Positions 17,620 to 25,797 of a stretch of DNA of 64,000 nt are shown here, in pieces. Made by a program: the position numbers and the translations under genes. Source of the stretch: Pseudofrankia coriaricola (lineage in GTDB: Bacteria; Actinomycetota; Actinomycetes; Frankiales; Frankiaceae); assembly GCF_001854805.1 (NCBI RefSeq), contig NZ_MBLO01000234.1, positions 62,001-126,000 on the forward strand, in the 5' to 3' direction. Under the pieces are notes generated by a model. That model had not been told where the DNA came from and searched no databases. It was given only the letters and a program-made list of their open reading frames with translations. How positions within the stretch are numbered: position 1 is the first letter of the stretch; each line of letters begins with the position of its first letter.

Positions 17620-20178
17620 TTAGCCGGCGGCCGACGCCGCCTCAACGTCCCTCGCGCGGGCGGCCAAGGCCCGGACGAGCCCGTCGCGGCCCTCGGCGAG
17701 GGCGCGGCGCAGCGGGGGCGCCGGGTCCTCGTTAGCGAGGTAGGCGTCCACCTTGTCGATCGTCGCCTGCTCGATGACGCCGTCGGGGAAGAGCATCTGG
17801 GTGATCGTCTGCGCGGTGTCGAAGCTGCGCGTCTTCCAGATCTCGGCGATCTCGGCGAAGTAGCGGTCCACGTAGGGCTTCGTCAGCTCCCGCTGGCTGG
17901 AGATCCAGAAACCGCCCAGCGTAGCCACCAGGAGGTGGTTGGACAGCTTGTCAGACTCCATGACCGCCGCCCAGGCCGCCGCCTTCGCGTCGGGGGTCGG
18001 CCGGGCGCTGCGCGCCGTGGCCGCCCGCTTCTCACCCGCCGCCGTGGCGTCGCGGGCCAGCTCCGCGTCGATCTCGGCGTCGCCGTAGACGCCGCGGGCG
18101 ACCAGCTGGGTCAGCAGCGTCCAGCGCAGCTCGGTGTCCAGCGCGAGGCCCTCGATCACGTCGCGGCCCTCGAAGATCGCCCGGATCTTCTCGACCTGCC
18201 CGGGGTCCTCGGCCTGGGCGAACGTCGTCGTGAACACCAGCTGCAGGTCGCTGCCGCCGGGCGCGGCCCGCATCAGCTCCTCGGCCCGCGCGCACAGTGC
18301 CCGCAGCGCCGCCGACCGGTTCGCCGGGTCGCCATAGCTGTCGAGCGTGAGCGCGGCCCGCGCGAGCAGCGTCTGCACGACGCCGATGTCGTCCTCGGCG
18401 TCGGCACCGGACAGCACCAGCTGGACGTAGTCGCGGGCGGCGAGCTCCGCGTCGCGGGTCATGTCCCACGCCGCCGCCCAGCACAGCGTGCGCGGCAGCG
18501 ACGCCCGCACTTTGCCGATGTCGCTGACCAGCGTCCGCAGGGAGTCGTCGTCGAGGCGGATCTTGGCGAACGTCAGGTCGTCGTCGTTGACCAGCAGCAG
18601 TTCGGGGCGCCGCGCGCCGACCAGCTTCGCCACCTCGGTGAGCTCGCCGACGACGTCCAGCTCGACCCGCTCGCGCCGGACCAGGTCACCCTTCTCGTCC
18701 CGGTCGTAGAGGCCGATCGCGACGCGGTGCGGCCGCAGCGTCTGGGACGCGGTCGGCGGCGAGGACGCCGGCTCCTGGACGACGTCGAACGCGGTGAAAA
18801 GACCCGACGAGTCGGTCTCGAACCGCGGGCGCAACGTGTTGACACCGGTGGTTTCCAGCCAGTCGCGCGACCAGGCGGTGAGCTTGCGGCCGCTGGACTT
18901 CTCCAGCTCGTCGAGCAGGTCGCGCAGCTCGGTGTTGCCGAACTCGTAGGCGCGGAAGTAGCTGCGCAGGCCGGCGAGGAACTCCTCCTGACCGACCCAG
19001 GCGACGAGCTGCTTGAGGACGGAGGCGCCCTTGGCGTAGGTGATGCCGTCGAAGTTCGTGCGCACCGCGTCCATGTCGACGGCGTCCGCGACGATCGGGT
19101 GGGTGGACGACAGCTGGTCCTGGCGGTAGGCCCACGCCTTCTCCGCGTTCGCGAACGTCGTCCAGCCGTTGGTGAACCGGGTCGAGTCGACCTGCGCGAG
19201 CACCGACATGTAGGTCGCGAACGACTCGTTCAGCCACAGGTCGTCCCACCAGCGCATGGTGACCAGGTCGCCGAACCACATGTGCGCCATCTCGTGCAGG
19301 ATGGTCTCGGCGCGCCGCTCCCGGCGGGCCTCGGTCACCTTGGCGCGGAAGACATAGTCCTCCAGGAACGTCACGCAGCCGGCGTTCTCCATCGCGCCGG
19401 CGTTGAACTCCGGCACGAACAGCTGGTCGTACTTGCCGAACGGGTACCGGTAGTCGAACACCCGGTGGTAGAAGTCGAAGCCCTGCCTGGTGATCTCGAA
19501 CAGCTCCGCCGGGTCGAGGAACTCCGCGAGCGAGCGCCGGCAGTACAGCCCGAGGTCGATGCCATCGTGGTGGTCGCGGACCTCGTGGTACGGGCCGGCG
19601 ACCAGCGCGGTGATGTAGGTGGACATCACCGGGGTCTGCAGGAATCGGATCACGCGCACGCCGATCGCCGCCTCGGTGACAGCCGCGACCGGGCCGTTCG
19701 AGATGATCTTCCAGTCGGCCGGGGCGGTGACGCTCAGCGTGAAGGAAGCCTTCAGGTCGGGCTGGTCGAAGCAGGCGTACATCCGGTGCGCGTCATACGT
19801 CTCGAACTGGGTGTAGAGGTATACCGCCTCGTCGACCGGGTCGACGAACCTGTGCAGGCCCTCACCCGTGCGCGAGTAGGCGCAGTCGGCGGCGACGACG
19901 AGCCGGTTCGACTCGGCGAGGTTCGCCAGCGTGATCCGGTCGCCGTCGAACACCTCGGCGGGGTCCAGTGCGACGCCGTTGAGCGCGATCTCCCGCACCG
20001 CCGGCGCCGCCAGCTCGATGAAGGTCGTCGCTCCGGGCTCGGTCGCGGTGAACGTGACGGTGGTCGTCGACGCGAAGGTCTCGTGACCGGTCGTCAGGTC
20101 GAGCTCGACGTCGTAGGAGGAGACGTTCAGCAGGCGGGCGCGCGCGCTCGCCTCGTCACGGGTGAGGTTGTTCGGCAC
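17620..20178 (-). CDS. pepN: Aminopeptidase N (M1 metallopeptidase)
   Basis: Zinc exopeptidase removing N-terminal residues from peptides, normally cytoplasmic in actinobacteria. 852 residues, the normal length. The exopeptidase motif GAMEN is intact (FNAGAMENAG), followed by HEMAHMWFGDLVTMRWWDDLWLNESFA, which supplies the zinc ligands His, His and Glu and the catalytic Glu. The C-terminal helical ERAP1-like domain is present. GTG 20178 gives the family N-terminus (PNNLTRDEASARARLL) and has GAGAGGA upstream. However, the frame stays open through a 60-bp tandem repeat array, and the last repeat offers an ATG at 20229 with a better AAAGGAGG site, which would add 17 residues (MFFFAPSEATGSQERIR). 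Confidence 0.94.
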   Translation of the reverse strand: MPNNLTRDEASARARLLNVSSYDVELDLTTGHETFASTTTVTFTATEPGATTFIELAAPAVREIALNGVALDPAEVFDGDRITLANLAESNRLVVAADCAYSRTGEGLHRFVDPVDEAVYLYTQFETYDAHRMYACFDQPDLKASFTLSVTAPADWKIISNGPVAAVTEAAIGVRVIRFLQTPVMSTYITALVAGPYHEVRDHHDGIDLGLYCRRSLAEFLDPAELFEITRQGFDFYHRVFDYRYPFGKYDQLFVPEFNAGAMENAGCVTFLEDYVFRAKVTEARRERRAETILHEMAHMWFGDLVTMRWWDDLWLNESFATYMSVLAQVDSTRFTNGWTTFANAEKAWAYRQDQLSSTHPIVADAVDMDAVRTNFDGITYAKGASVLKQLVAWVGQEEFLAGLRSYFRAYEFGNTELRDLLDELEKSSGRKLTAWSRDWLETTGVNTLRPRFETDSSGLFTAFDVVQEPASSPPTASQTLRPHRVAIGLYDRDEKGDLVRRERVELDVVGELTEVAKLVGARRPELLLVNDDDLTFAKIRLDDDSLRTLVSDIGKVRASLPRTLCWAAAWDMTRDAELAARDYVQLVLSGADAEDDIGVVQTLLARAALTLDSYGDPANRSAALRALCARAEELMRAAPGGSDLQLVFTTTFAQAEDPGQVEKIRAIFEGRDVIEGLALDTELRWTLLTQLVARGVYGDAEIDAELARDATAAGEKRAATARSARPTPDAKAAAWAAVMESDKLSNHLLVATLGGFWISSQRELTKPYVDRYFAEIAEIWKTRSFDTAQTITQMLFPDGVIEQATIDKVDAYLANEDPAPPLRRALAEGRDGLVRALAARARDVEAASAAG

Positions 20179-20192
20179 TCGGATCCTCTCTT

Positions 20193-20428
20193 GACTCCCG
20201 GTAGCCTCCGAAGGCGCGAAGAAGAACATTTTCGCACCTCCTTTGGCCACACGACTCCCGGTAGCCTCCGGAGGCGCGAAGAAGAGCATTTTCGCGCCTC
20301 CTTTGGCCACGTGACTCCGGTAGGCCTCCGGAGGCGCGAAGAAGAGCATTTTCGCGCCTCCTTTGGCCACGTGCCTCGGTAGGCCTCCGAAGGCGCGGCG
20401 GAAGAACCATTCCCGCCAGTCTTCCACG
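20193..20428 (-). repeat. Tandem array (4 units, 60 bp) of SD-hairpin leader element upstream of pepN
   Basis: Three near-identical 60-bp units (20193-20252, 20253-20312, 20313-20372) and a fourth degenerate one up to ~20428. Read on the pepN strand each intact unit holds AAAGGAGG, then GCGAAA, then ATG. The GGAGGYGCGAA arm pairs with a TTCGCGCCTYC arm 10 bases later, so the ribosome site is inside an 11-bp stem and the AUG is in the loop. Sixty is a multiple of three and no stop intervenes, so every unit's AUG is in frame with pepN. The fourth unit has lost the SD. Confidence 0.85.
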
Positions 20429-20628
20429 CTGCGTGGGCGGCCGGGCCGTGCCCGCGCTCATCGCGCCGCCCACGGTGGCGCGTGCCGGGTCGGGCTGTCA
20501 GCGGTCCATCAACGATGTGGGACGATTCCGGCGTGGTCTCGGGGCCGCGCGTCCGGCCGGCCGGTTCCGCGGTCCGGCCCTGAATCGCCGGTTATCCGGC
20601 ACAACGCTCGACCGGAGGAGAGCGCCAG

Positions 20629-22248
20629 GTGGAACGGGCCGCGCGCGGCGAGCAGTCCGACCCGCCGCCGCCGCCAGGCGGCGACGACACGCCGGACGCG
20701 GACGCCCACGGCACGGACGAGGTCGACAACACCGCCGAGGTCGACAACACCGCCGATGTCGCTGACACCGCCGACAGCGGCGACACCGGGAGCGGCAATG
20801 GCGCCGGGGACGGCGACGGCACTGGGAGCCCCGACGAAGTTGGCGGCTCCGACGACGCGGACGTCGTCGATGCCGACCCTGATGCCGATGACCCTGATGC
20901 CGATGACCCTGATGCCGATGACGCCGATGCCGATGACGCCGACCGCGCTGGTCCGGATGACGGGCCGGGTGATGACGGGCCGGGCGCGGGAGCACCCCCT
21001 CCGGGCGGGCGCCTCCGAGCGAACCTGCAGGGGCGGGTCCAGGCGCGCCGGGCCGCCAGCGCCGCCGCCGCCCGCCGGGCCGCCGAGGTGGCCGAGGCCG
21101 AGGCGGCGGCGCGCCGGGCTGAGGCCGACGCGCGGCGGGCCGCGGCGGCCGAGGAGGCCGCCCGGCTCTCGACACGGGATCGGGCCGAACGGGCGGTGCC
21201 GCTGGCGTTACGAGTCAGCGCCGGCTGGTCGTGGCGGCTGCTTGTCGTCGCCGCCGCGGTCTACGTCGTGGTGGTCGTGCTCGGGCGGATCCGCACCGTC
21301 GTCATCCCTGTCGTCGCCGGCCTGCTGATCAGCGCGCTGATCGTCCCGATCGCGCACCGGCTGCAGCGGATCGGCGTGCCGCGGCTGGCCTCGGCGTTCA
21401 TCGCGCTGCTGACCTTCTTCGTCCTGATCGGTGGCGCGGCGGTCGCCGTCGGTTTCAACGCGGCCAATGAGTTGCCGAAGGTCATCGACCAGGTCAGTGC
21501 GGGTATCGACCAGGTCCGCGACTACCTGATCAACGGCCCGCTGAACCTGTCGCAGAAGCAGATCGACGACCTGGTCAACAGCATCCAGCATTCGCTCAGC
21601 GAGAACCGGGGCAAGGTGCTGTCCGGTGTGATCACAACAGCCTCGGTGCTGTTCGAGGTGCTCACCACCATCCTGGTCACGCTGTTCGCCACCTTCTTCT
21701 TCGTCTATGACGGCGCCGGGATCTGGGACTGGATCGTGTCCCGGTTCCCGGCGACCGCCGAGGAGCGGGTCCGCGGCGCGGGCAGGGAGGCGTGGAACAC
21801 CCTCACCGGCTACATCCGCGGCACCGTGTTCGTCGCGGTCGTCGACTCCCTCGGCATCTCCATCGGCCTGGTCGCGGTGGGCACGCCCCTGGTCGCTCCG
21901 CTGGCACTTCTGACGTTCTTCGGTGGATTCATTCCGATCATCGGCGCGACGGTGGCTGGCGTCGCGGCCATTCTGGTCACGCTGGTGGCCAAGGGAGTGG
22001 TGCCGGCGATCATCGTGGCCGGCGTGGTGCTGTTCGTCCAGCAGGTCGAGGGCCACCTGCTGCAGCCACTGGTGATGCGCCGCGCGGTGCGGCTGCACCC
22101 GCTCGCGATCGTGATCGCGCTGTCGGCCGGCGCCGTGCTCGCCGGGATCCCCGGAGCGGTCGTCGCCGTGCCGACCGTGGCGGTGATCAACCGGGTGGCG
22201 AGATATCTCGCCGCAAGCGGGAAGGCACCGCCCGCGGCGGATGGTTGA
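20629..22248 (+). CDS. AI-2E family (PF01594-type) permease
   Basis: Polytopic membrane protein of the AI-2E/TqsA-YhhT superfamily, whose members export signals or exchange ions. About 185 N-terminal residues are cytoplasmic and low-complexity: two EVDNTA units, then a run of DADDP-type acidic repeats (20881-20940), then an Ala/Arg-rich coiled-coil-like stretch (AAARRAAEVAEAEAAARRAEADARRAA). The core begins at LLVVAAAVYVVVVVLGRI, with FIALLTFFVLIGGAAVAV, VFVAVVDSLGISIGLVAVGTPLVAPLALLTFFGGFIPIIGA and EGHLLQPLVMRRAVRLHPLAIV, the family C-terminal signature. GTG 20629 has GGAGGAG 8 nt upstream. The real substrate cannot be told. Confidence 0.88.
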   Translation: MERAARGEQSDPPPPPGGDDTPDADAHGTDEVDNTAEVDNTADVADTADSGDTGSGNGAGDGDGTGSPDEVGGSDDADVVDADPDADDPDADDPDADDADADDADRAGPDDGPGDDGPGAGAPPPGGRLRANLQGRVQARRAASAAAARRAAEVAEAEAAARRAEADARRAAAAEEAARLSTRDRAERAVPLALRVSAGWSWRLLVVAAAVYVVVVVLGRIRTVVIPVVAGLLISALIVPIAHRLQRIGVPRLASAFIALLTFFVLIGGAAVAVGFNAANELPKVIDQVSAGIDQVRDYLINGPLNLSQKQIDDLVNSIQHSLSENRGKVLSGVITTASVLFEVLTTILVTLFATFFFVYDGAGIWDWIVSRFPATAEERVRGAGREAWNTLTGYIRGTVFVAVVDSLGISIGLVAVGTPLVAPLALLTFFGGFIPIIGATVAGVAAILVTLVAKGVVPAIIVAGVVLFVQQVEGHLLQPLVMRRAVRLHPLAIVIALSAGAVLAGIPGAVVAVPTVAVINRVARYLAASGKAPPAADG

Positions 22249-22313
22249 CGCCGGATGGGGAACGTGGCGGGCGACAGCCCCGCCGGGTGGACCGTCCGGA
22301 CAGGAGACAGCAC

Positions 22314-23093
22314 GTGACTGCAGGGACAGGCGTCGAGACTGTGTCATCGGTGGCCGGGAGCGGGCCGGCGGTAGTGGCCGATTTCTGGTTCGACCCGAGC
22401 TGCCCGTGGGCGTTCCTGACGTCCCGGTGGATGCTCGAGGTCCAGAAGGTGCGGCCCGTCGAGATCCGCTGGCACGTCATGAGCCTGGCGGTACTCAACG
22501 GCGGGCGTGACGACATTCCCGAGCCCTACAAGTCGATGATCCCGCTGATGTGGGGCCCGGTCCGGATCGCCGTGGCCGCGGCCGCCGCGCACGGCGACGA
22601 GGTGCTCGGGCCGCTCTACACCGCGCTCTCGCGGCGCCGCCACGTCGACAAGGTGGAGTGGGGCCGCGACGTCTTCGAGGCCGCGCTGGCCGAGGTCGGC
22701 CTGCCGGTGTCGCTCGCCGACGCGGCCGAGTCCACGGAGTACGACGAGCAGGTGCGCGCGAGCCACGCCGAGGGCATCGGCCGCGTCGGCATGGACGTCG
22801 GCACCCCGGTGGTCGCCGTGGGCGATGTGGCGCTGTTCGGCCCGGTCATGACCCCGACGCCGACCGGTGAGGCGGCTGGCCGGCTGTGGGACGGTTTCCT
22901 GCTCGTGGCCCAGACGCCGGGCTTCTACGAGCTCAAGCGGACCCGCGATGTCGGCCCGACGTTCGACAATCTGACCTTTGACGTGCCGACGGTGAGCGCG
23001 GACCCGACCTTCGGCGGGTTGGTGAGGCCGAACCCGGCGACCACGTCCGAGCCGGTCGAGCGGCCGGAGAAGCTCGCCGCCCGCGAGTCCTGA
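22314..23093 (+). CDS. DsbA-fold oxidoreductase, Rv2466c (mycothiol-dependent nitroreductase) family
   Basis: Cytoplasmic thioredoxin-fold protein. It follows Rv2466c closely in pattern: VADFWFDPxCPW, ITSRW-like LTSRWMLEVQKVR, FHVMSLA-like WHVMSLAVLN, WGPVRIAVAA, VGTPVVAVGDVALFGPVM, LWDGFL and FYELKRTR. Rv2466c uses a CPWC motif with mycothiol; here the motif is Cys30-Pro-Trp-Ala33, so the resolving cysteine is missing and only monothiol chemistry (or none) is possible. GTG 22314 has AGGAG 7 nt upstream. It lies between the permease and rpiB, close to pepN, an order shared from memory with mycobacteria. Confidence 0.88.
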   Translation: MTAGTGVETVSSVAGSGPAVVADFWFDPSCPWAFLTSRWMLEVQKVRPVEIRWHVMSLAVLNGGRDDIPEPYKSMIPLMWGPVRIAVAAAAAHGDEVLGPLYTALSRRRHVDKVEWGRDVFEAALAEVGLPVSLADAAESTEYDEQVRASHAEGIGRVGMDVGTPVVAVGDVALFGPVMTPTPTGEAAGRLWDGFLLVAQTPGFYELKRTRDVGPTFDNLTFDVPTVSADPTFGGLVRPNPATTSEPVERPEKLAARES

Positions 23094-23187
23094 CCGGCGC
23101 GAGTCTCACGGGATGGTGGGGGCGCGGCGGCGACGTCCACCGCGCCACCGCCACGCCGTGCCGCGCGAGAGGGCATGATGGCTCATC

Positions 23188-23682
23188 GTGCGCGTCCATC
23201 TCGGTTCTGACCATGCCGGCTACCACCTGAAGACCGCCCTCATCGAGCGGCTGGCAGAGCTCGGCCACACCCCGGTAGACCACGGCCCAGGCGAGTACGA
23301 CCCCGACGACGACTACCCCCCGTTCGTCATGGCCGCCGCCGCGGCCGTCGCCGCCGAGTCGGGCAGCCTCGGGATCGTCATCGGCGGATCCGGCAACGGC
23401 GAGGCCATCGCCGCCAACAAGGTCGCCGGGGCGCGCGCGGCACTCGCCTGGTCCGAGGAGACCGCGCGGCTCGGCCGCCAGCACAACGACGCGAACGTGC
23501 TCAGCCTGGGCGCGCGGATGCACGAGGTCGCCGAGGCGGTCGCCTTCGCCGAGGTGTTCCTGTCGACTCCGTTCTCCGACGAGGCGCGGCACACCCGCCG
23601 CCTGCGGATGCTGACCGCCTACGAGCGCACCGGCGAGCTCCCGCCCGTCCCTTCCGGCGCCCCCGTCCCGCCCGCGGTCTGA
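23188..23682 (+). CDS. rpiB: Ribose-5-phosphate isomerase B
   Basis: Interconverts ribose 5-phosphate and ribulose 5-phosphate in the pentose phosphate pathway. 164 residues with the RpiB/LacAB hallmarks: HLGSDHAGYHLK at the N-terminus (phosphate and ring-opening residues Asp and His) and GGSGNGEAIAANKVAGARAAL, which has the catalytic-base Glu of the actinobacterial type in place of the cysteine of E. coli RpiB, then NDANVLSLGARM. GTG 23188 begins precisely at the conserved VRVHLGSDH. The 3' end overlaps the opposite-strand hypothetical gene by 64 bp. Confidence 0.94.
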   Translation: MRVHLGSDHAGYHLKTALIERLAELGHTPVDHGPGEYDPDDDYPPFVMAAAAAVAAESGSLGIVIGGSGNGEAIAANKVAGARAALAWSEETARLGRQHNDANVLSLGARMHEVAEAVAFAEVFLSTPFSDEARHTRRLRMLTAYERTGELPPVPSGAPVPPAV

Positions 23683-24197
23683 CCGCGCCGGGCAGCCCAG
23701 CTCGGCGACGGCCGCCCGCTGGGCCGGGCGGGACTCGCCCGGTCGGCCGCTGTCCGGTCCCGGTCGGGCCCGGACCGGTCGGCGCCGGCCCGCGCCTGGA
23801 GCCGTTCGGCGATGACCCTCTCGGCCTGGGTGACGTCGTCCGCGTCCGGGCGGGCGACGTCACGGGCCCGCATGGCCGCGCTGAGGCTGAGCTTGCTGCG
23901 TCCGGCGCCGACGAGTCCGCGCAGTGCGCCGTCGGCGTCGTCGCCGGTCCGTCGTCCCCGCCCGCCTGCCGGCCACGTCCGACTCTCCCGCGGCGGCCCC
24001 GTGGGCTCGTCGCCACTGGGGGAGGGTGGCGGCGCTGGCCAGCGCCGTGACGCCCGAGCCCGTACCGGACGAGCCTCGGGCGGCGGCTTCCCGCCATGGC
24101 CGCCCTCGTGACCTCCTTCGCGCGAGCCCTCGTGCCCAGCCTCGCGTGACCCATCGCGCCAGCCGTCCCGATCTCGGTCCCGCCCAAGGCCAGCCAT
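23619..24197 (-). CDS. Conserved-type actinobacterial hypothetical protein
   Basis: A 192-residue, mostly disordered protein. The first ~45 residues are a degenerate Gly/His/Asp/Arg repeat (REAGHEGSREGGHEGGHGG). The C-terminal part contains the only ordered-looking stretch, KLSLSAAMRARDVARPDADDVTQAERVIAERL, which has the look of a short helical motif seen in small actinobacterial proteins. ATG 24197 has GGAGGA 3 nt upstream, which supports a real gene. Its end overlaps rpiB antisense by 64 bp. Function unknown. Confidence 0.5.
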   Translation of the reverse strand: MAGLGRDRDRDGWRDGSREAGHEGSREGGHEGGHGGKPPPEARPVRARASRRWPAPPPSPSGDEPTGPPRESRTWPAGGRGRRTGDDADGALRGLVGAGRSKLSLSAAMRARDVARPDADDVTQAERVIAERLQARAGADRSGPDRDRTAADRASPARPSGRPSPSWAARRGQTAGGTGAPEGTGGSSPVRS

Positions 24198-24226
24198 GTT
24201 TCCTCCGTCCCCAGGCCGTCCGCGCC

Positions 24227-24274
24227 CGCCGGCCGCCCGTTGCCGGCCGCGCGGCCGGCAACGGGCGGCCGGCG
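24227..24274. repeat. 48-bp perfect palindrome without loop
   Basis: The 24 bases 24227-24250 (CGCCGGCCGCCCGTTGCCGG onward) are followed with no spacer by their exact reverse complement, 24251-24274. It lies 30 bp upstream of the minus-strand hypothetical gene and could form a cruciform or a very stable hairpin. Confidence 0.9.
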
Positions 24275-24633
24275 ACAGGAGAGTCCATTGTCCGGCGCGC
24301 CCGCCGATGAGGCGGCTGGTTCGCTCATGGAACCAGCTCATCGAAAGGCCACGTGTCGCCCAATCGTCACCCACCGTGGGGGCGACGGGGCGCCGTTGGT
24401 GGCCGGCCGCGATGGTGGGCGGCGCGCGGGTGTGCGTCCGGCGGCGCGCGCGGGCGGCGCGATCAGCCGTCGTGTCATGGGGATGTGCACGTTCTGTTGC
24501 TTTTTGTCTAGCAGTGGTTCGTGTTGGGTGTACTGCTCCGTAACGTCAATGTAGGTATCAACGTCCGGGCAACGGCGCGCCATCGGTAACTTGTCTGCCG
24601 AGTTGGCGGCGGATGGGTGAGTAAAGTTCCACG
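24275..24633. other. AT-richer intergenic region before GT2 gene
   Basis: About 360 bp without a supportable gene. From about 24480 on the base composition falls well below the local GC level (T-rich runs such as TTGCTTTTTGTCTAG), which marks a promoter region or a transferred segment for the downstream glycosyltransferase. Confidence 0.4.
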
Positions 24634-25647
24634 ATGTCGGACTCGTCCCTGGACGATGCTTTTCGACACATCAGCCCGAAGATGCTATTCGCGCAACGGC
24701 CGGCAGGCGCCTGTCGCGAAGTCGGCGCAGCGTGGGGTGGGACTTTGGACTGGGTGCCCGTGAGCGTGGTCATCCCGGCGTTCAACGAGGCCCGCCGGCT
24801 CCCCTGGTCGCTCCCCGTCCTCTCGGACGTCCTACGCCGGTTTCCCGGCGCCGAGCTGATCGTCGTCGACGACGGCAGCACCGACGACACCGCCCGGATA
24901 GCCGGCGAACTGCTGCGCGACGTACCGAACAGCCGGGTGATCAGACTCCCGTGGAACAACGGGAAGGGCGCCGCGGTCCGGGTCGGCGTGGCCGCCGCCA
25001 TCGGCGAGGCGATCGTGTTCATGGACGCCGACCTGGCCTCCGACGTCTCCGACCTGCCGCTGCTGCTGGCGGAGCTGGAGCATGCCGAGGTCGTGCTCGG
25101 CTCGCGCCGGCTCGGCCGGGGCGCGGACCGCGCCGCCTCGCGCCGCCTGGGCAGCTGGGCGTTCAACCAGCTCACCCGCTCGCTGGTCTCCCTCGACCTT
25201 GCCGACACCCAGTGCGGCTTCAAGGCGTTCCGCCACGCCGAGGCAAAGGTCCTCTTCGGCCTGTCGCAGGTAAACGGATTCGGCTTCGACGTCGAGGTGC
25301 TCAGCCTCGCGCGATCGCTCGGCTACCGGATCGCCGAGATCCCGGTTCGCTGGTCGGAGGAGCCGGGGGGGACGTTCCGGGTCGTCCGGCACACCCCGGC
25401 GATGCTGGCCGAGCTCGCGCGGGCACGCCGCCATGCCCACCGGGCCGTGCCAGGAGGGCCGGTGACACCCAGCGCGTGGCCGAGCCGGGGCCGCGACGTC
25501 GCCGGGCCGCCGAAGCCGGCCACGGACCCGTCGCCGGCGAGCCCGCCCGCGGCGCAGGCCGGAAGCCCGCCGTCGGCCGCGCCGACGCAGGTTCCGGCTC
25601 TGCCCCAGGAAGTGCCCCAGGAAGCCGGTCGCATCCGCGGCTTGTAA
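24634..25647 (+). CDS. GT2 glycosyltransferase, dolichyl/polyprenyl-phosphate glucosyltransferase-like
   Basis: Membrane-associated GT-A enzyme expected to move a sugar from a nucleotide donor to a polyprenyl phosphate or a wall glycan. Motifs: VSVVIPAFNEARRLP, the donor site VVDDGSTDDT, NNGKGAAVR, the metal-binding DADLAS, GSRRLGRG and DTQCGFKAFR, with FGFDVEVLSLARSLGYRIAEIPVRW typical of Alg5-like enzymes. About 75 C-terminal residues are Pro/Ala-rich. ATG 24634 was chosen; the first ~45 codons have untypical third positions, so a start nearer VPVSVV is possible. It is a close paralogue of the enzyme at 29.6 kb. Confidence 0.87.
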   Translation: MSDSSLDDAFRHISPKMLFAQRPAGACREVGAAWGGTLDWVPVSVVIPAFNEARRLPWSLPVLSDVLRRFPGAELIVVDDGSTDDTARIAGELLRDVPNSRVIRLPWNNGKGAAVRVGVAAAIGEAIVFMDADLASDVSDLPLLLAELEHAEVVLGSRRLGRGADRAASRRLGSWAFNQLTRSLVSLDLADTQCGFKAFRHAEAKVLFGLSQVNGFGFDVEVLSLARSLGYRIAEIPVRWSEEPGGTFRVVRHTPAMLAELARARRHAHRAVPGGPVTPSAWPSRGRDVAGPPKPATDPSPASPPAAQAGSPPSAAPTQVPALPQEVPQEAGRIRGL

Positions 25648-25728
25648 CGCGGCGACGAGCGGGACGGCGGGGCGTCGGCGGTACGGTCCCGGCCGCCCGC
25701 CCCGGGCCTGCCGCCGGTCTGAGCGCGT

Positions 25729-25746
25729 GGCGCCGCCGGCGGCGCC
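25729..25746. terminator. Palindromic terminator candidate
   Basis: An 18-bp perfect palindrome (GGCGCCGCCGGCGGCGCC) lies between the converging GT2 and GT4 genes. The position suits a terminator, but without loop or T tract the call is tentative. Confidence 0.4.
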
Positions 25747-25797
25747 CGCCGGACATCTCCTGGCTGTGACACGGGCCCCTGGCCGTGCGCGGGTCGG

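Noticed and set aside
17374-20382. 1000-codon plus-strand frame opposite pepN
   Set aside because: pepN on the other strand has all M1 motifs; this frame is its shadow with no recognisable fold.
20193-20428. CRISPR array
   Set aside because: The 60-bp units are directly adjacent near-copies without unique spacers, and no cas genes are present.
24338-24583. 81-codon minus-strand frame in the AT-rich intergenic region
   Set aside because: No ribosome site, no conserved-looking segment; AT-rich DNA is better explained as promoter.
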